Assembly (NCBI GenBank): GCA_015999765.1
Contig: JAECQR010000002.1
Span: 377,768-441,767 of the forward strand
Length of the DNA: 64,000 nt
Origin: Flavobacteriia bacterium
GTDB taxonomy: Bacteria > Bacteroidota > Bacteroidia > Flavobacteriales > Weeksellaceae
Direction of reading: 5' to 3'
Numbering within the stretch: position 1 is the first letter of the stretch; each line of letters opens with the position of its first letter. The notes under the pieces are model-generated. The model was not told the DNA's origin. It was given only the letters and a program-made list of their open reading frames with translations, and searched no databases. The position numbers were made by a program, and so were the translations under genes. Positions 51,254 to 60,103 of the stretch are shown here, piece by piece.

Positions 51254-52636
51254 ATGCAAGAAACCCTAAATTACATCAACGAAAATAAACAGCGGTATGT
51301 TGATGAACTCTTTGAGCTGCTGAAGATTGCGTCAATCTCTGCAGATCCTGCATACAAAGATGAAGTGCTGAAATGCGCTGATGAAGTTGCCAAGCATCTT
51401 AAAACTGCTGGTGCAAATCATGTTGAAGTTTGCCCGACCAAAGGTTATCCTATCGTTTACGGAGAAAAAATCATAGATAAAAATTTACCGACTGTACTTG
51501 TATATGGTCATTACGACGTACAGCCGCCGGATCCGCTTGAGTTATGGACAAAACCGCCTTTTGAGCCATATATTGAGAAAACTCCGCTTCATCCTGAAGG
51601 CGCGATTTTTGCCAGAGGTGCTGCTGATGACAAGGGCCAGTTTTTCATGCATGTAAAAGCTTTTGAAGCAATGATGAAGACCAATACATTGCCTTGTAAT
51701 GTGAAGTTTATTTTGGAAGGAGAAGAAGAAGTTGGTTCTAAAAGTCTCGAAGGTTTTGTAAAAGAAAACACTGAGAAATTATCCTGCGATACGATCTTAA
51801 TTTCAGATACTCATATTTATTCCAATGAACAGCCAACGGTAACAACCGGCTTGCGAGGTTTGAGTTATGTGGAAGTGGAAGTTGAAGGCCCGAACAGGGA
51901 TTTACATTCCGGATTATATGGTGGAGCTGTTCCCAATCCAATTCATGTGCTATCCCGAATGATCGCCAATCTTATTGATGAAAACGGTCACATCACTATT
52001 GACGGTTTTTATGACAATGTAGACGTTGTTTCTGATGAGGAAAGAGCAGAAATGAATAAACTGAAAGATGACCCTGAAGGTTTTAAAAAATCAATAGGCT
52101 TAAGTGGAGTAGAAGGTGAAAAAGGCTACACAACTTTAGAGAGAACTTCAATCCGTCCGACTTTGGACTGTAACGGAATTTGGGGCGGGTATACCGGTGA
52201 AGGAGCGAAAACCGTAATTCCAAGCAAAGCATTTGCTAAAATTTCCATGCGTTTGGTTCCTTACCAGACTCCAGATGAAATCACAGAAAAATTCACCAAA
52301 TATTTCGAAAAAATTGCTCCGGTAAATGTAAAAGTGAAGGTAAATCCTCACCATGGCGGTATGCCTTACGTTTTGCCAAGCGATACCAAAGAGTTTGCTG
52401 CGGCCAGAAAAGCAATGGAAACTGCTTTTGGTAAAGAAGTGCTTCCGTACAGAAGTGGTGGAAGTATTCCGATTACAGCGATGTTTGAGCAGGTTCTGGG
52501 AGCCAAATCAGTTTTGATGGGCTTCGGTTTAGATTCTGATGCGATACACTCGCCAAATGAGCACTATGGACTCTATAACTTTTATAAAGGAATTGAAAGT
52601 ATTCCTCTTTTCTTTGAAAATTACGCGAAATCGTAA
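51254..52636 (+). CDS. M20-family dipeptidase
   Basis: 460 aa from the ATG at 51254. It is a zinc metallopeptidase of the CNDP/PepV-like M20 branch: VYGHYDVQPPDPLELWTKPPF with the His-x-Asp ligand pair, ARGAADDKGQFFMH with the bridging Asp, LEGEEEVGSKSL with the catalytic Glu pair, the dimerisation domain (RDLHSGLYGG), and the late zinc His in SPNEHYGLYNF. It cleaves dipeptides in the cytosol. It stands alone between two terminators. Confidence 0.93.
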   Translation: MQETLNYINENKQRYVDELFELLKIASISADPAYKDEVLKCADEVAKHLKTAGANHVEVCPTKGYPIVYGEKIIDKNLPTVLVYGHYDVQPPDPLELWTKPPFEPYIEKTPLHPEGAIFARGAADDKGQFFMHVKAFEAMMKTNTLPCNVKFILEGEEEVGSKSLEGFVKENTEKLSCDTILISDTHIYSNEQPTVTTGLRGLSYVEVEVEGPNRDLHSGLYGGAVPNPIHVLSRMIANLIDENGHITIDGFYDNVDVVSDEERAEMNKLKDDPEGFKKSIGLSGVEGEKGYTTLERTSIRPTLDCNGIWGGYTGEGAKTVIPSKAFAKISMRLVPYQTPDEITEKFTKYFEKIAPVNVKVKVNPHHGGMPYVLPSDTKEFAAARKAMETAFGKEVLPYRSGGSIPITAMFEQVLGAKSVLMGFGLDSDAIHSPNEHYGLYNFYKGIESIPLFFENYAKS

Positions 52637-52641
52637 GCCAT

Positions 52642-52669
52642 AAAAATGCCTCGTCAGGGGCATTTTTTT
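52642..52669 (+). terminator. Intrinsic terminator after the dipeptidase gene
   Basis: Stem AAAAATGCC / GGCATTTTT (52642-52650 and 52659-52667) with a T run. Confidence 0.85.
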
Positions 52670-52690
52670 TAATATTTTAAACCAATAAAT

Positions 52691-53395
52691 ATGAATGAAA
52701 AAGTAGCTTATATCACAGGCGGAACCAAAGGAATTGGTTTCGGTATTGCACAGGTTTTACTGAAAAACGGAATCAGAGTTGCCGTTTCTGGTAGAAAGCA
52801 GGAAGATGCTGAAGAAGCAGCGAGAATTTTATCAGAAGATGATACAAAAGTCTTCGGAATCGCTTCCGACGTTAAGAATTTTGATGACGAAAAAAATGCC
52901 GTGGCAGAAATTGTAAAAAAATTCGGAAGATTAGATTATGTCATTGCAAATGCGGGTTTAGGTGTATTTAAACCCGTTGATGAACTATCTTTAGAAGACT
53001 GGAATGATATGATCGACACCAATCTCACCGGTATTTTTCATACGTTGAAAGCAGCAATTCCGGAACTTAAAAAGTCGGAAGGTTATTTTATCAGTATTGC
53101 AAGTTTGGCCGGAACCAATTTCTTTGAAAACGGCTCGGGATACAACGCTTCTAAATTTGGGGTGGTAGGTTTTACACAGGCTGCCATGATTGATTTAAGA
53201 AAATATAATATCAAGGTTTCTACCATTATGCCGGGTTCTGTTTCGACCAATTTCAACGGCAACGAACCTTCTGAAAAAGACGCCTGGAAAATTCAGCCCG
53301 AAGATCTCGGTGAGCTGGTTTTGGATATTTTTAAAATGAATCCGCGTACTCTGCCGAGTAAAATTGAGATCAGACCTTCTAAACCAAACAGTTAA
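52691..53395 (+). CDS. Short-chain dehydrogenase/reductase
   Basis: 234 aa classical SDR: cofactor loop TGGTKGIGFGIA (residues 9-20), NAG motif (IANAGLGVF), catalytic Ser in SIASLAG, and the YxxxK pair in YNASKFG. Arg after VSG (SGRKQ) suggests NADP preference. The substrate is unknown. It ends 28 bp before MarR operator site 3, so it lies just upstream of the etf promoter and may use no terminator of its own. Confidence 0.9.
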   Translation: MNEKVAYITGGTKGIGFGIAQVLLKNGIRVAVSGRKQEDAEEAARILSEDDTKVFGIASDVKNFDDEKNAVAEIVKKFGRLDYVIANAGLGVFKPVDELSLEDWNDMIDTNLTGIFHTLKAAIPELKKSEGYFISIASLAGTNFFENGSGYNASKFGVVGFTQAAMIDLRKYNIKVSTIMPGSVSTNFNGNEPSEKDAWKIQPEDLGELVLDIFKMNPRTLPSKIEIRPSKPNS

Positions 53396-53423
53396 TTATG
53401 TATGAAATATCAAATTTTGATTA

Positions 53424-53443
53424 ATACTATGCATGCATAATAT
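53424..53443. promoter_or_regulatory. Operator site 3 upstream of etfBA
   Basis: ATACTATGCATGCATAATAT, 19 of 20 positions identical to the palindrome at the marR promoter. It lies 88 bp before the etfB ATG and about 32 bp upstream of the candidate -7 box. Confidence 0.85.
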
Positions 53444-53475
53444 TTTATTTTTTATCTTAGCGAAAATTACTTAGG

Positions 53476-53483
53476 TAGTTTTG
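53476..53483 (+). promoter_or_regulatory. -7 box of the etfBA promoter
   Basis: TAGTTTTG, matching TAnnTTTG, 47 bp before the etfB ATG. No good TTG is seen at -33, which would fit dependence on a regulator. Confidence 0.5.
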
Positions 53484-53530
53484 TGCAGTAATATTATGGC
53501 TAAAAACCAATAATTAAAAATAATTAACAC

Positions 53531-54277
53531 ATGAAAATATTAGTTTGTATCAGTAGTGTTCCGGATACTACTTCAAAAATTAATTTTACAGCAGACAAGT
53601 CTGCTTTCGACAAAAACGGAATTCAATGGGTAATCAATCCTTTAGACGAATTCTCTCTAACTAAAGCGGTTAAATTGCAGGAATCGCAGGGAGCAACAGT
53701 TACCGTAGCTAATGTGGGAGACGCAGCTACTGAACCCGTGATCCGAAAAGCTCTTGCAATTGGAGCTACTGATGCAATAAGAGTAAATACCGAAGCCAAA
53801 GACAGTTTCTCGGTTGCTACCGAAATCGCGAACATTGCGAGAAACGGTGGTTACGATTTAATACTCTGCGGTAAAGAATCTATTGATTATAACGGTGGTG
53901 CTGTACCGGGAATGGTAGCACAGTTACTGAACCAGCCCTTTGTAAATGCATGTGTTGGTTTGGAAGTGAATGGTACTGAAGTTACTGCAGTAAGAGAAAT
54001 TGAAGGTGGTAAAGAAACCATTTCCGTGAAATTACCAGCGGTAATCGCGGGACAGAAAGGAATGGTTGATGAAAAAGATTTAATCATCCCGAACATGAGA
54101 GGTATTATGTCCGCAAGAACCAAACCGCTTCATATTCAGGAGCCTGCAGGTTCTGAAGTTAAAGTACAGGGTGTATCCTACGACTCGGTTCCCGCCAGAG
54201 CTGCTGTGAAAATGGTGACTCCAGATAACCTGAACGAGTTGGTGAGACTGCTTCATGAAGAGGCTAAGGTGATTTAA
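53531..54277 (+). CDS. etfB: Electron transfer flavoprotein beta subunit
   Basis: 248 aa. MKILVCISSVPDT at the N-terminus, NPLDEFSLTKAVKL, the AMP-binding stretch (CGKESIDYNGGAVPGMVAQLLNQP), and the recognition loop VIAGQKGMVDEKDLIIPNMRGIMSARTKP-type segment are typical. With EtfA it accepts electrons from acyl-CoA dehydrogenases and passes them to ETF-quinone oxidoreductase. The MarR-type palindrome upstream ties its expression to the acyl-CoA dehydrogenase operon 10 kb away. Confidence 0.95.
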   Translation: MKILVCISSVPDTTSKINFTADKSAFDKNGIQWVINPLDEFSLTKAVKLQESQGATVTVANVGDAATEPVIRKALAIGATDAIRVNTEAKDSFSVATEIANIARNGGYDLILCGKESIDYNGGAVPGMVAQLLNQPFVNACVGLEVNGTEVTAVREIEGGKETISVKLPAVIAGQKGMVDEKDLIIPNMRGIMSARTKPLHIQEPAGSEVKVQGVSYDSVPARAAVKMVTPDNLNELVRLLHEEAKVI

Positions 54278-54306
54278 TCTAATTTCAACATTTAAAATTA
54301 AAAAAA

Positions 54307-55254
54307 ATGGCAGTATTCGTATATGCAGAAAATATAAACGGAGTTTACAAGAAAGCCGCTTTCGAGGCAGTTTCTTATGCAAAAGCAGTTGCTGATCAGC
54401 TGGGAGAAACCGTGAGTGCAATTTCCGTAAATCCTACAGATGCTTCAGATCTTTTGTATAAATATGGCGCAGAAAAAGTCATCAGTATTAAAGATGAGGG
54501 TCTGAAAAATTTCAGTGCTAAAGCTTACGCACAGGCAGTAAGTGAAGTTGCGGACGGAAATATTCTTGTTTTCCCACACACAACAGATGCTTCTTCTATA
54601 GCACCTATGTTGGCGATCATGAAAAATTATTCCCTAATTACCAATGTTTTGGAAGCTCCTGAAAGTATTACCCCTTTCCAGGTGAAAAGAAGAGCATTTT
54701 CGGGAAAAGGATTCATGCACGCAAAAGCTGATGCAGCTGGAGTTATTGTAACGGTTTCGCAGAATGCTTTCGGTGTGAAGGAAAATCCTGTTTCGGGAAC
54801 TGAAGAAGTGAAGAATTTAACGGTCGCTAATGAGGATACCAAAGTACTTTCTCACGAGCAGAGTTCAGGAAAGCTGGATCTGAAAGAAGCTGAAGTTGTA
54901 GTTTCTGCAGGCCGCGGAATGAAAGGTCCTGAAAACTGGGGAATGATCGAAGATCTGGCCAATACTTTAGGTGCAGCAACAGCATGCTCGAAACCTGTTT
55001 CTGATATCGGTTGGAGACCGCATTCTGAGCACGTTGGGCAAACCGGTAAGGCAATTGCTCCGAATCTTTATATCGCAGTAGGAATTTCGGGTGCGATTCA
55101 GCATTTGGCGGGTGTAAACTCTTCGAAAACGATTGTGGTGATCAATAGTGATCCGGAAGCGCCATTCTTTAAATCTGCGGATTACGGTGTGGTAGGGGAT
55201 GCGTTCCAGATTATTCCGGAACTTACCCAGAAAATAAAAGCATTGAAAGGATAA
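54307..55254 (+). CDS. etfA: Electron transfer flavoprotein alpha subunit
   Basis: 315 aa. The C-terminal FAD domain is well conserved: VSAGRGMKGPENWGMIEDLANTLGAA, CSKPVSDIGWRPHSEHVGQTGKAIAPNLYIAVGISGAIQHLAG, and VVINSDPEAPFFKSADYGVVGD. It binds the FAD of the ETF heterodimer. It starts 29 bp after etfB and is followed by a strong terminator, so etfBA is a two-gene unit. Confidence 0.95.
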   Translation: MAVFVYAENINGVYKKAAFEAVSYAKAVADQLGETVSAISVNPTDASDLLYKYGAEKVISIKDEGLKNFSAKAYAQAVSEVADGNILVFPHTTDASSIAPMLAIMKNYSLITNVLEAPESITPFQVKRRAFSGKGFMHAKADAAGVIVTVSQNAFGVKENPVSGTEEVKNLTVANEDTKVLSHEQSSGKLDLKEAEVVVSAGRGMKGPENWGMIEDLANTLGAATACSKPVSDIGWRPHSEHVGQTGKAIAPNLYIAVGISGAIQHLAGVNSSKTIVVINSDPEAPFFKSADYGVVGDAFQIIPELTQKIKALKG

Positions 55255-55278
55255 TTTTTCAGCTTTAGTAGTTGTTAT

Positions 55279-55310
55279 AAAGCGCCGGTTTTTTCGGCGC
55301 TTTTTTTTTT
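55279..55310 (+). terminator. Intrinsic terminator after etfA
   Basis: Stem AAAGCGCCG / CGGCGCTTT (55279-55287 and 55295-55303) followed by a long T run. Confidence 0.95.
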
Positions 55311-55405
55311 TTGATGTTCTTGATAAAAGTTGCTCACTTTTACTTATCGAGCAAAAAAAAATGTAAATTTACTTTGCAAACTGTTTTTCAGTTAAAATTA
55401 TTAAG

Positions 55406-56776
55406 ATGGAAATGTTTGTCTGGAACATGTCTATTTCTTTTCAGCTGCTTTTTATTATTGTCAGTGGAGTGATTTTTTTATACCTGCGCGAAAAAAGTTT
55501 TAAGTATTACGGTCTCTACAATATCTTCCTTATCATCTATGTTCTAAGCCGCTCCGATGATGTTTATTATGGATTTCAGGGGTTGATGATCCGTCTTCTT
55601 GGTCATACAGACGGGATAGTTTTTGTGCAGATTCTAAATTTTTTCATACAGATCGTTTTTTACAGTTTTTATTCAGTCTTTGCTTTCTATTTTTTGGATT
55701 TTGAGAAGAATGCCAAAAAATATTTTAAAAGATCTCTCTGGGTTATAAAATTTCTGGCATTTCTGTTTTTTGGTTTTGCAGTTTTATGCTTTGCAATGAA
55801 GAATTCAGATCTGTTTACGACCTTGTATATCTACCTTTTTATACCGGTAATGCTCGTTATATTTGTTTTAACACTGGTAAAGGCCATTCACCGTTCCGGA
55901 AAGCATAAGTTCTTTTTCCTTATTGGTGTTTCACTCTTTGTGTGCTGTGCATTAATGGCTTTAGCGGGCACTTTTATACCATCCCTTCACATTACCGATC
56001 CTATTAAATTTTTCTTTGTCGGTAATATCCTTGAAACCATTTTTTTCAGCCTGGGATTAGCTCATAAAGTTAAACTGATTAACGACGAACGCAACAGAGT
56101 TAATTTTACAGTCACCAAACACAGGCATCAGCAACAGATCAGTAAACTCCACGGATTGCTTGAAGGCGAAGAAAAGGAAAGAAAAAGGATGGCAGAGGAA
56201 CTGCACGATGGTATTGCCGGGGATTTGTCTGCCATAAAATTCAACCTCGCTTACTTAAGGCTCAATAATCAATTGCCTGAAAATGAAAATGTTTTGCATG
56301 AGGTGACTAAAATCATCGACAAAGCCTGCATCCAGATCAGGGAAATTTCACACAATCTTTCGCCGTCTTCGATTACAAATTTCGGTTTAATTGCCGCGTT
56401 GGAAAATTACTGTATGAAAATCGAAAATGTCTACGGTATTCCAGTCGCTTTTAAATTTGCTGGTGAACGTATCGATCTCAGCAGTATAATTGAAACTCAT
56501 ATCTACCGGATGGTTCAGGAATTGGTAAATAACATCATCAAACACGCCGAAGCAGGAAATGCGGTTGTAGAAGTTATTCACCATCATCCGTACATTACTG
56601 TAACAGTACGCGACGATGGCAAAGGCTTTGTAATGACCAGGAATGGCAAGGGCATCGGGTTGGGAAATATAGACTCACGAATCCGTTTCATGAATGCGAA
56701 ATTCACCAAATTAAGCACCGAAACAGGCAGTTTTTTCCGGATTGATATTAATCTGAATAATATTCCCCAAACCTAG
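55406..56776 (+). CDS. Sensor histidine kinase (7TM-DISM type, NarL-type HisKA_3)
   Basis: 456 aa. About seven membrane helices (residues 8-220) are followed by a HisKA_3 dimerisation/phospho-acceptor helix with His near residue 266 (AEELHDGIAGDLSAIKFNL), and a HATPase_c domain with N-box VQELVNNIIKHAE, G1 DDGKGF and G2 GKGIGLGNI. Such kinases normally pair with LuxR-type response regulators, but no regulator gene is adjacent. The extracellular sensing module is absent, so signals are probably sensed in the membrane. It is a single-gene unit with a near-consensus -7 box about 30 bp upstream. Confidence 0.88.
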   Translation: MEMFVWNMSISFQLLFIIVSGVIFLYLREKSFKYYGLYNIFLIIYVLSRSDDVYYGFQGLMIRLLGHTDGIVFVQILNFFIQIVFYSFYSVFAFYFLDFEKNAKKYFKRSLWVIKFLAFLFFGFAVLCFAMKNSDLFTTLYIYLFIPVMLVIFVLTLVKAIHRSGKHKFFFLIGVSLFVCCALMALAGTFIPSLHITDPIKFFFVGNILETIFFSLGLAHKVKLINDERNRVNFTVTKHRHQQQISKLHGLLEGEEKERKRMAEELHDGIAGDLSAIKFNLAYLRLNNQLPENENVLHEVTKIIDKACIQIREISHNLSPSSITNFGLIAALENYCMKIENVYGIPVAFKFAGERIDLSSIIETHIYRMVQELVNNIIKHAEAGNAVVEVIHHHPYITVTVRDDGKGFVMTRNGKGIGLGNIDSRIRFMNAKFTKLSTETGSFFRIDINLNNIPQT

Positions 56777-56851
56777 TCCGGGATCGCCATATTTTTAATG
56801 ATATATTTCATTAAAAGTATTGAAAGTAAATCTCAAATCTAAAAAATCAAT

Positions 56852-56859
56852 TATATTTG
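56852..56859 (+). promoter_or_regulatory. -7 box of the BFN-protein promoter, close to the start codon
   Basis: TATATTTG ends 5 bp before the ATG at 56865, so the mRNA is predicted to be leaderless or nearly so. The longer in-frame TTG start at 56820 lies upstream of this promoter. Confidence 0.45.
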
Positions 56860-56864
56860 TAGTT

Positions 56865-57458
56865 ATGGATTACAAAAGATTAATCATACGCGGAATTTCT
56901 TACAGCCAAACGCAATCCGGAGCATACGCTCTCCTTTTGGAACATGAAGAAACCAACGTAAAATTACCCGTAGTAATAGGAAATTTCGAAGCACAGTCAA
57001 TTTCTTTAGGATTAGAAAAAGATATACATCCGCCACGCCCGCTCACCCATGATTTATTTGCAAAATTTGTAGCGATTACCAATTATGAACTGGTTTCTGT
57101 TATCATTTATCAGATCATTGACGGCGTGTTTTTTTCAAATATAAATTTTAAAAACAAAGCCAGTAACGAGGAGCTTATTATGGATGCACGAACCTCGGAC
57201 GCTGTCGCTATGGCAGTGCGTTTTGATGCGCCCATTTATACAACACCGCAGGTTTTAAGCGAAGCGGGAATTCTTTTGCAGCTAGATGAGCCTTCGATAG
57301 AGGGAAGTGAAGAGGTGATGGGTGCCGAAGGTGATTTGGCATCGCTGACCTTAGAAGATCTTCAGAAACTTCTTGAAGATGCTGTGAAGGATGAGGATTT
57401 TGATGCAGCAATGGAACTGCAGCAGGAAATAAAAAAGAGAAATAAGAAGATTGAATAA
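56865..57458 (+). CDS. Bifunctional-nuclease (BFN, DUF151) protein with UVR motif
   Basis: 197 aa from the ATG at 56865. The BFN domain (about residues 1-135) shows LPVVIGNFEAQSISLGLE, RPLTHDLFAKFV, and DARTSDAVAMAVRFDAPIYTT. A short acidic linker leads to a UVR-type helical hairpin (DEDFDAAMELQQEIKKR). Plant BFN proteins have RNase/DNase activity; bacterial copies are mostly untested. The UVR motif in UvrB contacts UvrC, and its role here is unknown. Followed 16 bp later by the nucleoside permease gene. Confidence 0.85.
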   Translation: MDYKRLIIRGISYSQTQSGAYALLLEHEETNVKLPVVIGNFEAQSISLGLEKDIHPPRPLTHDLFAKFVAITNYELVSVIIYQIIDGVFFSNINFKNKASNEELIMDARTSDAVAMAVRFDAPIYTTPQVLSEAGILLQLDEPSIEGSEEVMGAEGDLASLTLEDLQKLLEDAVKDEDFDAAMELQQEIKKRNKKIE

Positions 57459-57474
57459 TATTGATAATTAAACT

Positions 57475-58734
57475 ATGAATTTAAAATTACGACTTACCAT
57501 TGTTAGTTTTCTGCAGTTTTTTGTGTGGGGAGCCTGGCTGATTACGATCGGAGTATATTGGTTTGGAACAAAACAGTGGGGTGGCGAAGAATTTGGAAAA
57601 GTTTTTGCCACATTGGGAATCGCTTCGATTATTATGCCTGCTTTAACAGGAATCATCGCAGACAGGTGGATAAACGCTGAAAGGCTTTACGGAATTTTGC
57701 ATATCCTTTACGGGATCACGCTCTTCTTTCTCCCGCAAATTACTACACCGGATAATTTTTTCTGGGTCATGCTACTGGCGATGATGTTTTATATGCCTAC
57801 TATTTCCCTTTCTAATTCCATTGCATATTACATTTTGAAGAACAATAACTTTGATGTGGTGAAAGTTTTTCCACCTATCAGGGTTTGGGGTACCATAGGT
57901 TTTATCGCGGCGATGTGGATTACCAATCTCTCGGGCAATAAGGATTCCGGAAACCAGTTTTATATTGCTGCAGTTTTTGCCATTATATTGGGGATTTATG
58001 CCTTTACCTTACCAAAATGCCCACCTCAGAATTTAATTTCCAAGGATGCAACATGGACAGAGAAATTAGGTCTTAATGCATTTTCATTGCTTAAGGATTA
58101 CAAAATGGCGCTGTTTTTCCTGTTTTCCCTCTTCTTAGGCGCTGCCTTGCAGTTAACCAATATGTATGGAGATACCTACCTTTCAGATTTTGGCAAAATC
58201 CCCGAATATGCTGACAGTTTTGTAGTGAAAAGATCTACTTTAATTATGTCGATCTCGCAGATTTCAGAAACACTTTTCATTCTTGCAATTCCGTTCTTTT
58301 TGAAAAAATACGGTATTAAGAACGTGATGCTCATCTCCATGTTTGCCTGGGTATTGCGTTTCGGATTATTTGCGTACGGAGTTCCTGTAGGATTTGGTTT
58401 AGGATTGATTATTCTTTCATGCATCGTCTACGGGATGGCTTTTGATTTCTTTAATATTTCAGGGTCACTTTTCGTAGAAACCACTACCGATTATAAGATC
58501 AGATCTTCTGCACAGGGCTTGTTTATGATGATGACCAATGGTTTTGGCGCAATTATGGGAAGTTTGGTCAGCGGCTGGATGATACAGAATTACTTTACCT
58601 TGCCAAACGGAGATAAAATGTGGCATGAAATCTGGCTGATCTTTGCGATTTACGCACTAGTAGTTGCGGTCTTATTTGCGATAATGTTCAAACACAAACA
58701 TAATCCGGAAGTTTTAGCTGACGTTAAACATTAA
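57475..58734 (+). CDS. nupG: NupG-type nucleoside:H+ symporter
   Basis: 419 aa MFS protein with twelve predicted helices. It matches NupG/XapB nucleoside permeases from the N-terminus (LRLTIVSFLQFFVWGAWLITIGVYW) through ADRWINAERLYGILHILYG, PTISLSNSIAYYIL, FPPIRVWGTIGFIAAMW and the C-terminal SAQGLFMMMTNGFGAIMGSLVSG. It imports nucleosides across the inner membrane, possibly for salvage by uridine kinase. Terminator follows. Confidence 0.88.
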   Translation: MNLKLRLTIVSFLQFFVWGAWLITIGVYWFGTKQWGGEEFGKVFATLGIASIIMPALTGIIADRWINAERLYGILHILYGITLFFLPQITTPDNFFWVMLLAMMFYMPTISLSNSIAYYILKNNNFDVVKVFPPIRVWGTIGFIAAMWITNLSGNKDSGNQFYIAAVFAIILGIYAFTLPKCPPQNLISKDATWTEKLGLNAFSLLKDYKMALFFLFSLFLGAALQLTNMYGDTYLSDFGKIPEYADSFVVKRSTLIMSISQISETLFILAIPFFLKKYGIKNVMLISMFAWVLRFGLFAYGVPVGFGLGLIILSCIVYGMAFDFFNISGSLFVETTTDYKIRSSAQGLFMMMTNGFGAIMGSLVSGWMIQNYFTLPNGDKMWHEIWLIFAIYALVVAVLFAIMFKHKHNPEVLADVKH

Positions 58735-58753
58735 AACTTCTCAAAAATAAAGC

Positions 58754-58788
58754 AAAACACACTTTCTATAAAGTGTGTTTTTTTTTGT
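58754..58788 (+). terminator. Intrinsic terminator after the nucleoside permease gene
   Basis: Stem AAAACACACTT / AAGTGTGTTTT (58754-58764 and 58771-58781) with a six-base loop and a T run. Confidence 0.9.
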
Positions 58789-58819
58789 AATTTGCCGTAT
58801 TAAAATATAAAAATTAAAC

Positions 58820-59998
58820 ATGCAAGAAGTATTTATCGTATCGGCAGTTAGAACGCCGATGGGCAGTTTTCTGGGGAGTCTATCCTCTGTACCCGCTACA
58901 AAATTAGGTTCAGCGGCAATAAAGGGAGCTTTAGAAAAAATTAGTCTTGATCCGAAAATGGTTCAGGAAGTATATATGGGTAATGTTCTGCAGGCTGGCG
59001 AAGGTCAGGCACCTGCACGTCAGGCAGCTTTGGGAGCTGGTTTGTCTAATGAAACCCCTTCTACAACAATCAATAAGGTTTGTGCTTCGGGAATGAAGGC
59101 AGTAATGATGGCTGCCCAATCTATTAAGGCCGGCGATCAGAATATTATCGTAGCAGGTGGAATGGAAAATATGTCTTCGGTCCCACATTATTTCAATGCA
59201 CGTAATGCAACCAAATTGGGCGATGTGAAGATGCAGGACGGTTTGATGTTCGACGGTTTGACTGATGTTTACAACAAAGTACACATGGGAGTTTGTGCCG
59301 AAAAATGTGCAGCAGAACACGGAATAACAAGAGAAGATCAGGATAATTTTGCAGTCGAATCTTACAAACGTTCAGCAAAAGCCTGGAGCGAAGGTAAATT
59401 CAGCAATGAAATTGTTCCTGTTGAAATTCCTCAAAGAAAAGGAGAGCCAATTATTTTTTCGGAAGATGAAGAATATAAATCCGTAAACTTCGACAGAATC
59501 GGAACTTTACCGACTGTTTTCCAGAAAGAAAACGGAACGGTGACCGCAGCAAATGCGTCTACATTAAATGACGGTGCTTCAGCATTAGTTTTAATGTCTA
59601 AAGAAAAAATGGAGGAACTGGGTTTGAAACCGCTGGCAAAAATCGTTTCTTATGCTGACGCAGCTCACGAACCTGAATGGTTTACCACAGCTCCCGCAAA
59701 AGCTTTACCGATTGCTCTTAAAAAAGCAGGTTTAGAAGTTTCTGACATCGACTTTTTTGAGTTTAACGAAGCGTTTTCGGTAGTTGGACTGGCAAATAAT
59801 AAAATTTTAGGACTTGACTCTGCCAAAGTAAACGTAAACGGAGGCGCAGTTTCTTTGGGTCATCCGCTGGGAAGTTCGGGCTCAAGAATAATTATCACTT
59901 TGATTAACGTTCTTAAACAAAACAACGGAAAATACGGTGCTGCTGCAATCTGTAACGGTGGAGGCGGTGCAAGTGCGATTGTAATTGAGAATATGTAA
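58820..59998 (+). CDS. atoB: Acetyl-CoA C-acetyltransferase (AtoB-type thiolase)
   Basis: 392 aa biosynthetic-type thiolase: [16 protein letters not shown], Cys88 nucleophile ([15 protein letters not shown]), [17 protein letters not shown], His in [10 protein letters not shown], and the second Cys in [11 protein letters not shown]. It condenses or cleaves acetoacetyl-CoA. With the mevalonate kinase gene at 61.7 kb it could supply the mevalonate pathway (inference). Unlike the fad operon, no MarR-type palindrome is present upstream. Confidence 0.93.
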   Translation: MQEVFIVSAVRTPMGSFLGSLSSVPATKLGSAAIKGALEKISLDPKMVQEVYMGNVLQAGEGQAPARQAALGAGLSNETPSTTINKVCASGMKAVMMAAQSIKAGDQNIIVAGGMENMSSVPHYFNARNATKLGDVKMQDGLMFDGLTDVYNKVHMGVCAEKCAAEHGITREDQDNFAVESYKRSAKAWSEGKFSNEIVPVEIPQRKGEPIIFSEDEEYKSVNFDRIGTLPTVFQKENGTVTAANASTLNDGASALVLMSKEKMEELGLKPLAKIVSYADAAHEPEWFTTAPAKALPIALKKAGLEVSDIDFFEFNEAFSVVGLANNKILGLDSAKVNVNGGAVSLGHPLGSSGSRIIITLINVLKQNNGKYGAAAICNGGGGASAIVIENM

Positions 59999-60025
59999 GC
60001 TCAAAACATGTCTTTATAATTGAAG

Positions 60026-60076
60026 CCATTAAGAATTATTAATGAAATTTTTCATTAGATTCTTAATGGTTTTTCT
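60026..60076 (+). terminator. Long hairpin terminator after the thiolase gene
   Basis: Outer stem CCATTAAGAAT / ATTCTTAATGG (60026-60036 and 60059-60069) with an inner TAATGAAA / TTTCATTA stem, followed by TTTTTCTATTTTT. Confidence 0.85.
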
Positions 60077-60103
60077 ATTTTTGTTTATTAATAAACTATT
60101 CCC

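Noticed and set aside
51632-51655. TTCATGCATGTA inside the dipeptidase gene as a fourth MarR operator
   Set aside because: Only the central bases match and it lies within a coding sequence.
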